Assembly: GCA_946613765.1 (NCBI GenBank)
Contig: CAMOFW010000018.1
Coordinates: 1-11,607, forward strand
Source: an uncultured Mycoplasmatota bacterium
GTDB taxonomy: Bacteria > Bacillota_I > Bacilli_A > RF39 > UBA660
Direction: 5' to 3'
DNA length: 11,607 bases
Part shown: positions 6,810-11,607 of the stretch, piece after piece
Position numbering within the stretch: position 1 is the stretch's first letter
Layout: each line of letters opens with the position of its first letter
Notes under the pieces: generated by a model
Seen by the model: the letters and a program-made list of their open reading frames with translations, nothing else
Database searches by the model: none
Told to the model about the DNA's origin: nothing
Made by a program: the position numbers and the translations under genes

Positions 6810-7679
6810 ATGAAAAGAATATTTAAAGGGTTATTTTTAATGGGATTAGTATTAATGCTATCTACAAGTTGTATAAAAAGAGATGATATGGAGAATATAG
6901 ATATTTATACTACTATATATCCAATTAATTATATTATTGAAAGATTATATGGTAACTATTCAACAATTAATAGTATCTATCCTACTGGTGTAGATATTGA
7001 TAATTATGAATTTACTGATAAACAATTAAATGATTTTTCAAATGGTACTTTATTTATCTATAATGGTTTATCAAATGAAAAACAAGTTGCAAGAAAATTA
7101 ATTAATATTAATAGAGAATTAAAAATAATAGATGTAGCATATGGCCTTAAAAATGAATATGGTGATGATGATTCATCAGAACTATGGTTAAGTCCAAATA
7201 ACTATTTAATGTTAGCTACTACCCTAAAAAATAATTTAATAGACTATATTGATAACAATTATATTAAAGATGAAATTGAAAAAAATTATAAAAAATTACA
7301 AGAAGAATTAAGTTTAATAGATGCTGAAATGAGAACAATTGCTTCTTCATCAGCACAAAAGAGTAAGAATACTATAATAGTTGCTCAAAACAGTTTAAAA
7401 TATTTAGAAAACTATGGATTTAATGTTATATCTCTAGAAGATTCTAAAAACTATACAAATCAATTAAAAGCAAACTTTGATAGTGAAACATATAAATATA
7501 TATTCTCACTTGATGGTAAAACAAATGATAAAGTTGATGATTTAGTTAAAAATCATAAAGCACAAATCGTAACAGTTAATACAATGAAAGTATTAAGTGA
7601 TGAAGAAGTAAAAAACAATGAAGACTATATAAACATAACAAGAACATTTATTAAAAACTTATCAGATGTTGTATTATAA
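6810..7679 (+). CDS. ZnuA/TroA-like substrate-binding lipoprotein lacking the usual metal ligands
   Basis: The 289-residue protein has a lipoprotein signal (basic start, hydrophobic core, LSTSC with Cys21 as the lipid-attachment site) and the two-lobe layout of cluster A-I zinc/manganese binding proteins. Landmarks are YPTGVDIDNYEFT (57-69), LFIYNG (81-86), ELWLSP (124-129), a long central helix (about 130-180), NSLKYLENYGF (194-204) and NEDYINITRTFIKNL (270-284). Metal-ligand positions of the family (His in DPHxYEP, His in DPHxWL, His/Glu before the A-F-x-Y motif, and a C-terminal Asp) align by eye with Asp64, Glu124, Gln193 and Lys260, and the only histidine in the protein is His249. No ABC permease or ATPase gene is adjacent; the partner is yidD. 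AAAGGAG lies six bases before the ATG. It may bind another ligand or have lost transport function. Confidence 0.85.
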   Translation: MKRIFKGLFLMGLVLMLSTSCIKRDDMENIDIYTTIYPINYIIERLYGNYSTINSIYPTGVDIDNYEFTDKQLNDFSNGTLFIYNGLSNEKQVARKLININRELKIIDVAYGLKNEYGDDDSSELWLSPNNYLMLATTLKNNLIDYIDNNYIKDEIEKNYKKLQEELSLIDAEMRTIASSSAQKSKNTIIVAQNSLKYLENYGFNVISLEDSKNYTNQLKANFDSETYKYIFSLDGKTNDKVDDLVKNHKAQIVTVNTMKVLSDEEVKNNEDYINITRTFIKNLSDVVL

Positions 7680-7706
7680 AAAGCTATTTTAATAAATAGC
7701 TTTTTT
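7678..7706 (+). terminator. Rho-independent terminator after the binding-protein gene
   Basis: A 12-bp stem (7678-7689 with 7694-7705), loop TAAT, centred on AGCTATT/AATAGCT, ends in a run of six T. The stop codon lies in the 5' arm. Confidence 0.92.
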
Positions 7707-7740
7707 CTTATATAAATTTATGTAAACAAGAATAAAATGG

Positions 7741-7769
7741 TTGACTATAATCCTAATTTATTATAAAAT
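7741..7769 (+). promoter_or_regulatory. Promoter of tRNA-Ser
   Basis: TTGACT (7741-7746), a 17-base spacer and TAAAAT (7764-7769) stand 19 bases upstream of the mature tRNA 5' end. Confidence 0.75.
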
Positions 7770-7788
7770 TAATTTGTACTTGGTTAAT

Positions 7789-7879
7789 GGAGCAGTACTC
7801 AAGTGGTCGAAGAGGTGCCCCTGCTAAGGGTATAGGTCGGGAAACTGGCGCGAGAGTTCAAATCTCTCCTGCTCCGCCA
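7789..7879 (+). tRNA. tRNA-Ser (anticodon GCT)
   Basis: It reads AGC/AGU serine codons. The 7-bp acceptor stem is GGAGCAG (7789-7795) with CTGCTCC (7869-7875), followed by discriminator G and an encoded CCA. The anticodon loop CTGCTAA is closed by TGCCC/GGGTA, and a long variable arm typical of serine tRNA precedes the T arm with loop TTCAAAT. It has its own promoter and terminator, so it is a single-gene unit. Confidence 0.97.
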
Positions 7880-7893
7880 TTATTAAGTATATT

Positions 7894-7923
7894 AATCTAT
7901 TAGTTAATCTAATAGATTTTTTT
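7894..7923 (+). terminator. Terminator of the tRNA-Ser unit
   Basis: A 10-bp perfect stem (7894-7903 with 7909-7918) with loop TTAAT is followed by a T-run to 7923, 15 bases after the tRNA. Confidence 0.88.
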
Positions 7924-7946
7924 ATTGTTATATATTTAATAAAAAT

Positions 7947-7967
7947 AAAAAAGTCCTCTCGGACTTT
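7947..7967 (-). terminator. Terminator of the tRNA-Ile/tRNA-Glu unit
   Basis: Read on the minus strand, AAAGTCC (7967-7961), loop GAGA and GGACTTT (7956-7950) form a 7-bp stem running into six T. The GAGA tetraloop is of the stable GNRA class. Confidence 0.88.
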
Positions 7968-7977
7968 ATTTACAAAA

Positions 7978-8053
7978 TGGTGACCCGTGCGGGATTTGAA
8001 CCCACGAATGTATGCGTGAAAGGCATATGTGTTAACCGCTTCACCAACGGGCC
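7978..8053 (-). tRNA. tRNA-Glu (anticodon TTC)
   Basis: Acceptor GGCCCGT pairs with ACGGGTC (G2 with T71 as wobble); the anticodon loop CTTTCAC is closed by TATGC/GCATA; T arm GTGGG-TTCAAAT-CCCGC contains a G-C rich stem; discriminator A and encoded CCA follow. The 76-base gene closely resembles Bacillus tRNA-Glu. It lies eight bases after tRNA-Ile in the same transcript. Confidence 0.97.
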
Positions 8054-8061
8054 ATAAAATC

Positions 8062-8138
<77 letters not shown>

Positions 8139-8157
8139 ATTTGTAATGGACTATTAA

Positions 8158-8186
8158 ATTGTACTAAAAATTTCACAATTTTGCAA
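8158..8186 (-). promoter_or_regulatory. Promoter of the tRNA-Ile/tRNA-Glu unit
   Basis: On the minus strand TTGCAA (8186-8181), a 17-base spacer and TACAAT (8163-8158) precede the tRNA-Ile 5' end by 19 bases, the same distance as for tRNA-Ser. Confidence 0.75.
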
Positions 8187-8214
8187 TAGTTTTTTATCAT
8201 TTTTTTAAATTTTT

Positions 8215-8223
8215 TGATATAAT
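8215..8223 (+). promoter_or_regulatory. Extended -10 promoter of the small membrane protein gene
   Basis: TGATATAAT fits the extended -10 consensus TGnTATAAT exactly, with no convincing -35, and ends 20 bases before the ATG at 8244. Confidence 0.65.
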
Positions 8224-8243
8224 CTATTCAAGGACGTGAAAAT

Positions 8244-8528
8244 ATGAAAATTAAAGTCAACAAAAAAGATGTAGAAAACTTCGATAATTCGGACATTGGT
8301 AAGATTAAGAACATGCATTTTAAAAGAGCAAAAATAATTGGTGTACTTTTAATAATGTTTGGTTTATTATACATTTTATTTAATATATATTATCAAGTAG
8401 ATAAGATATATGAATATATTACTGCTTCTATCTCTATTCTATTTGGAATATATTTCATTATAAATAGTAATATATTAAAGAAAAAAGAAGTAAATAAATA
8501 TATATATAACAAAAAGTCTTCAAAGTAA
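8244..8528 (+). CDS. Small two-helix membrane protein of unknown function
   Basis: A 94-residue protein I do not recognise. The first 30 residues are charged and likely cytoplasmic. Two hydrophobic helices follow (about 32-51, with IIGVLLIMFGLLYILF, and about 57-76, with ITASISILFGIYFII), joined by a short loop YQVDKIYE. The tail is basic (KKKEVNKYIYNKKSSK). By the positive-inside rule both ends should face the cytoplasm. AAGGA lies nine bases upstream of the ATG, and the gene has its own extended -10 promoter and its own terminator, which supports it being real despite its size. The slipin gene follows at 40 bases but from a separate promoter, so a shared task is only a guess. Confidence 0.8.
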   Translation: MKIKVNKKDVENFDNSDIGKIKNMHFKRAKIIGVLLIMFGLLYILFNIYYQVDKIYEYITASISILFGIYFIINSNILKKKEVNKYIYNKKSSK

Positions 8529-8538
8529 GACTTTTTTT
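8511..8538 (+). terminator. Terminator of the small membrane protein gene
   Basis: A 10-bp perfect stem (8511-8520 with 8527-8536), loop CAAAGT, ends in seven T. It contains the last five codons and the stop codon, and its T-run merges into the next promoter. Confidence 0.88.
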
Positions 8539-8546
8539 GATATAAT
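8538..8546 (+). promoter_or_regulatory. Extended -10 promoter of the slipin gene
   Basis: TGATATAAT, identical to the site at 8215, ends 21 bases before the ATG at 8568. Its TG uses the last T of the preceding terminator. Confidence 0.65.
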
Positions 8547-8567
8547 TAATATAGAAAGGAGTTTATT

Positions 8568-9338
8568 ATGGGATATATTATAGGTTTTATTATCTTTATT
8601 GTTCTTATATCATTAAGACAAGTCAATCAATATGAAAGAGGTATTAAATTTAGATTAGGTAAATTTGTTAAAATAATGAATCCTGGTTTAAATATAGTAT
8701 TACCTATTATTGAATCTTATAGAAAAGTAGATATAAGAACTAAAGTTATTGACGTTCCTGAACAAGAAGCAATAACTAAAGATAATGTATCAATTAAAAT
8801 TAATGCAGTATTATATTTCCATGTATTTGATGCATCTAAAGCTATTCTTGAAGTTGAAGACTTCATTTATGCAGCAGAACAACTTGCACAAACTACTATG
8901 CGTAATGCAGTTGGTGCTACATCTTTAGATGAGTTATTATCTGAAAGAGAAAAGATTTCTGCAAACATTTGTCAAGTTATTGATAAAGCAACTGACCCTT
9001 GGGGATTAAAAGTTGAAAATGTAGAATTAAAAGATATTTCACTTCCAGAAGAAATGAAGAGAGTTATTGCTAAAGTTGCTGAAGCAGAAAGAGAAAAAGA
9101 TGCAGTTATCACTAAAGCTAAAGGTGAAGTTGAAGCTTCTAATAACTTAGCTGAAGCTGCTAGAACTATGTCAGCTGCTCCTGGAGCACTACATTTAAGA
9201 ACTTTAGCAACATTAAATGATTTATCTTCAGATCAATCAAATACAGTAATCTTTGCTATACCAATTGAAGTATTAAGAGCAATGGAAAGTATGGGTGCTG
9301 ATAAAATAGTTGATAAAATAACAAAAAAATCTGAGTAA
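8568..9338 (+). CDS. Slipin (stomatin/podocin-type SPFH membrane protein)
   Basis: SPFH proteins form oligomeric scaffolds on membranes, often linked to proteases or membrane order. The 256-residue protein has a short N-terminal membrane segment (about 2-15), then the SPFH/Band-7 domain (about 17-180) with YERGIKFRLGKF (22-33), NPGLNIVLPI (38-47), AITKDNVSIKINAVLYFHV (68-86) and GATSLDELLSERE (116-128). A helical tail (about 165-215) carries the AEAEREK and KAKGEVEASNNLAEAA pattern typical of slipins, and PGALHLRTLATL (205-216). Length and tail fit slipins better than flotillins or HflK/HflC. AAAGGAG lies six bases before the ATG. Slipins are usually next to an NfeD membrane gene; none is seen here. 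Confidence 0.95.
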   Translation: MGYIIGFIIFIVLISLRQVNQYERGIKFRLGKFVKIMNPGLNIVLPIIESYRKVDIRTKVIDVPEQEAITKDNVSIKINAVLYFHVFDASKAILEVEDFIYAAEQLAQTTMRNAVGATSLDELLSEREKISANICQVIDKATDPWGLKVENVELKDISLPEEMKRVIAKVAEAEREKDAVITKAKGEVEASNNLAEAARTMSAAPGALHLRTLATLNDLSSDQSNTVIFAIPIEVLRAMESMGADKIVDKITKKSE

Positions 9339-9352
9339 TATCAGATTTTTTA
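9325..9352. terminator. Bidirectional terminator between slipin and CotH genes
   Basis: A 10-bp stem AAAAATCTGA (9325-9334) with TCAGATTTTT (9341-9350), loop GTAATA, has an A-run before and a T-run after, so it can stop both converging units. It overlaps the slipin stop and touches the stop of the minus-strand gene. Confidence 0.88.
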
Positions 9353-10582
9353 TATACCCATAAAAACACGAGTAGCAGTGTTATAATAGTTAATTACCGC
9401 TGTCTTTAACTCTTTAACATAATAATCATAATCGTTTAAATATGACCACTTTTCTATGCTTTTATCAGCAGATTCCTTTAATAGTTTATATTTTCTATTA
9501 ATTTCCCCTACTATATCATCTATTTTATTATTCATATACTTAGAATATATTTCTCCACATATTTTTTTAAATTCATCCATCTCAGTTATTTCCCAAAACA
9601 TCATAGAATATTGATTATATGTTTTAGCATCATCTGCTTTAAAGTCAAATTCTTTATCAACTACATTATCTAAACTCTTACTAATAGGATTAGAATACGC
9701 TCTATCAAAATCCCATATAGGTCCAAAATGAATAGAATCATCTTTACCATCCATATACATAAAACTAGATGTTCTAAAAGCATCACCATTCATAGTTAAT
9801 TGATAAATAATAAATTCTTTTGCAAGAGAATCAACATCTATAATACTTTTTATTTCATCAAAATTCTTATTCTTTGTAGCCTCTTCTAATCGTTTATACT
9901 TAATCATAAAGTTTTTAAACAATTCTTCTTTATTATTTTTATTTTTAACATCTTTAACTACTAAATGATCTTGATAAATATCACTAACTATATATTCTTC
10001 ATCTTTATAATAAATATTATCTAACTCAATTAGTATAGCATCATCACTTTTTAAATTTACTGATGATTCACTAATTTCAACTTTATTAGTTAAATAATAT
10101 ACACCTTGATAATCATTATCAATATATAAATCAACATTCTTGCCTATTAAAGAAAAATCCATTTTTAAAATATCAGCCATATAAAAAGCTATATGATTTC
10201 TAAGTAAACTTGGATCTGCATAATTACCTAATAATACATACTTATTAGCATTACCTCTATTAAATAAATTAACATCTTTATTGAATGTTATTTGAAAAGG
10301 TTTTTTAGGCCACATCCACGTAGTATTTCCTCTTCCTTTAATAGTTATTTTTTCATTCAATTTCAATTTATTATCATAATATTTAAAATTATTATTAGAA
10401 TATTTTATATTTTTTGAATTATTAATAATAGTATTTAAATCAGTTCCGTTTAGTGTTATTTTAATTACTGGTATTTTATAATCTTCACTATTTGTACTAA
10501 GAACCAAAGTAACTATTCCAATAACTAACAATAGTAATACAATTAATATTACTATTATTTTATTATTCTTCTGAGATTTCAC
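9350..10582 (-). CDS. Membrane-anchored CotH-family atypical protein kinase
   Basis: CotH proteins are atypical kinases; the Bacillus one phosphorylates spore-coat proteins. This 410-residue protein has a basic N-terminus and one membrane helix (about 9-29), so the catalytic domain should face outward. Family landmarks follow: IKGRGNTTW (81-89) with KKPFQITF (93-100), LLRNHIAFYMA (126-136), GVYYLTNKVEI (160-170), ELDN (186-189), GDAFRTSSFMY (266-276) and HFGPIWDFDRAY (285-296), whose DFD resembles the metal-binding acidic motif. The start is a GTG at 10582, with AGGA ten bases upstream; no better start gives the full membrane helix. It overlaps the upstream gene by 20 bases and is the last gene of the operon. 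No spore gene is nearby, so a surface substrate rather than a coat protein is likely (inference). Confidence 0.92.
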   Translation of the reverse strand: MKSQKNNKIIVILIVLLLLVIGIVTLVLSTNSEDYKIPVIKITLNGTDLNTIINNSKNIKYSNNNFKYYDNKLKLNEKITIKGRGNTTWMWPKKPFQITFNKDVNLFNRGNANKYVLLGNYADPSLLRNHIAFYMADILKMDFSLIGKNVDLYIDNDYQGVYYLTNKVEISESSVNLKSDDAILIELDNIYYKDEEYIVSDIYQDHLVVKDVKNKNNKEELFKNFMIKYKRLEEATKNKNFDEIKSIIDVDSLAKEFIIYQLTMNGDAFRTSSFMYMDGKDDSIHFGPIWDFDRAYSNPISKSLDNVVDKEFDFKADDAKTYNQYSMMFWEITEMDEFKKICGEIYSKYMNNKIDDIVGEINRKYKLLKESADKSIEKWSYLNDYDYYVKELKTAVINYYNTATRVFMGI

Positions 10583-11054
10583 AATTGCTAAATCCTACTT
10601 CTTTTAAATATTCTAATTGTTTATCTATTGAGAATGCATCATCATGTTTATACTCTATTAAAGTATCATCATATACATAATAAGTATAATTATTTTCATC
10701 ATATTCATACTTTTGATTTTCACCCTTAAAAGTATTAATATCAAACTTTCCAACATCATCTTTATTAAATTTATATGCTTTATATCTTTTACCACTAATA
10801 CCTTGAGGTCCTTCCTCATTTTCAACAATATAAAATTTATAATAACTACTATATAGACAAGAAACACCATTACATGTTTCTTGTCTTTCTTTTGATCTAT
10901 AGCAAGTATAATATTTAAGTTTACTACTCTCTTCTACACCAGTATCTATTTTTCTAAAAAAACTAGCATAAACATACATACCAACAATAAAAATAAAACA
11001 AATAACAAATAAGATAATAGATATTTTAATATATTTTTTATTAAATTCACTCAT
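10563..11054 (-). CDS. Single-pass membrane protein with extracellular cysteines, unknown function
   Basis: A 163-residue protein I cannot assign to a family. It has a short basic N-terminus, one membrane helix (about 10-31) and a polar outer domain of about 130 residues rich in Tyr, Lys, Asp and Glu. Cys51, Cys61, Cys66 and Cys158 lie outside the membrane and could make two disulfides. The start at 11054 is chosen because AGGTGG (11061-11066) sits six bases upstream; the frame is open further to 11195, but that part overlaps the upstream gene in another frame and has no start signal. The ribosome site overlaps the stop codon of the upstream gene, and the 3' end overlaps cotH by 20 bases, so the three are translationally linked. 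Confidence 0.82.
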   Translation of the reverse strand: MSEFNKKYIKISIILFVICFIFIVGMYVYASFFRKIDTGVEESSKLKYYTCYRSKERQETCNGVSCLYSSYYKFYIVENEEGPQGISGKRYKAYKFNKDDVGKFDINTFKGENQKYEYDENNYTYYVYDDTLIEYKHDDAFSIDKQLEYLKEVGFSNCEISEE

Positions 11055-11064
11055 AATATACCAC

Positions 11065-11607
11065 CTAGTAATAACATGTTCTATCCCAAGTTGAATATGC
11101 ACCACCATCAGAATGATGAGTACCATTAGGACATACATAAACATTACAACTATTTGCTTCATCGCGGCAATTACATGGTTCTTGACATGGATCACAACCT
11201 TGATAATGCCAACAACTTCCAGGACAATTTATTGTATCAGTCTGGCCAGGACCACAAGTACAGTTCCAACCACTTGTTCCATTAGCACAACATCCACTAC
11301 AACTATCACACGCTCTATGTGTACCACATAAACTTGCACTAGACATATAAGTTGGTCCTACATCAAATTGATGTTGTATTCTATACACAGTAGATGCAGA
11401 ATTTCCAACATTATCTATAGCTGTACAATTAACATCATATGTACCCTTATTTCCTCTTTCGCTTGTATTAGCAGGATTGCAATAAACACTCTTAATTCCA
11501 CTATCTGGATCACTATAATTAATATTATCTAATGTATTATAATTTTGATTATTTCTACCTAATGGATTAACTTTAGGACTAATAATTGGAGGTGTTTTAT
11601 CATAATA
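11065..11607 (-). CDS. C-terminal part of an Ig-like, cysteine-rich surface protein (runs off right edge)
   Basis: The minus-strand frame is open from the window edge to a TAG at 11065, giving the last 180 residues of a larger protein. Residues about 5-78 look like a bacterial Ig-like repeat: DKTPP at its start, DPDSGIKSVYC (33-43) and GTYDVNCTAIDNVGNSA (55-71), with Cys43 and Cys61 as a possible disulfide. From residue 94 a tail follows with 16 cysteines in about 85 residues, also rich in Gly, Asn, Asp and Trp, with CC, CxC and CxxC spacings and HxH-type histidines near its end. This suggests an exported, disulfide-rich or metal-binding module; function unknown. It heads the visible part of an operon with the membrane protein and CotH kinase. 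A GTG at 11388 gives a shorter frame but lacks support, as the Ig-like fold continues upstream. Confidence 0.85.
   Translation of the reverse strand, partial: YYDKTPPIISPKVNPLGRNNQNYNTLDNINYSDPDSGIKSVYCNPANTSERGNKGTYDVNCTAIDNVGNSASTVYRIQHQFDVGPTYMSSASLCGTHRACDSCSGCCANGTSGWNCTCGPGQTDTINCPGSCWHYQGCDPCQEPCNCRDEANSCNVYVCPNGTHHSDGGAYSTWDRTCYY

Noticed and set aside
10658..10870. Minus-strand frame of 70 codons within the membrane protein gene
   Set aside because: Out-of-frame shadow of Ile/Leu/Met repeats; the other frame has the ribosome site, membrane helix and coupling.
11055..11195. N-terminal extension of the single-pass membrane protein by 47 residues
   Set aside because: It overlaps the cysteine-rich gene out of frame; the ATG at 11054 has AGGTGG at ideal spacing.
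11113..11331. Plus-strand frame of 72 codons, Thr/Ile-rich
   Set aside because: Antisense of the cysteine-rich tail; no ribosome site, low-complexity composition.

Overview
The window is about three-quarters A+T and encodes densely packed bacterial genes with strong Shine-Dalgarno sites, lipoprotein and single-membrane topology, tRNAs with encoded CCA ends, and an rnc-smc pair. This points to a low-GC Firmicutes/Bacilli or Mollicutes-related genome, probably a small-genome uncultured gut-type lineage. The short SMC (about 980 residues, close to mycoplasma SMC) fits that. No stop codon here is TGA (10 TAA, 2 TAG), but the Trp codons I checked are TGG, so I see no proof of a changed genetic code. 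The lineage assignment is inference.

Layout. 1-1394 (minus): late-competence genes comEA and the 5' part of comEC, overlapping. 1395-1624: divergent intergenic region with promoter candidates and an imperfect palindrome. 1625-2176 (plus): peptide deformylase, closed by a hairpin shared with the convergent operon. 2200-6514 (minus): rnc-smc-unknown gene, tightly coupled. 6515-6591: divergent promoter region. 6583-7679 (plus): yidD and a ZnuA/TroA-like lipoprotein lacking the usual metal ligands, then a terminator. 7789-8138: tRNA-Ser(GCT) on plus; tRNA-Ile(GAT) and tRNA-Glu(TTC) on minus, each unit with its own promoter and terminator. 8244-9338 (plus): a small two-helix membrane protein and a slipin-type SPFH protein, the terminator of the first overlapping the promoter of the second. 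9350-11607 (minus): a surface-type operon consisting of the C-terminal part of an Ig-like/cysteine-rich protein (cut by the window edge), a single-pass membrane protein and a membrane-anchored CotH-family kinase.

How the genes work together. ComEA and ComEC bind and import DNA; RNase III and SMC cover RNA processing and chromosome organisation; deformylase and the tRNAs serve translation; YidD helps membrane-protein insertion. The least ordinary parts are the ligand-less metal-type binding protein, the ADP-ribosyltransferase-like protein downstream of smc, and the Ig/Cys-rich - membrane - CotH cluster, which may be an extracytoplasmic protein-phosphorylation module. I see no CRISPR array, insertion sequence, phage gene or other clear mobile element.
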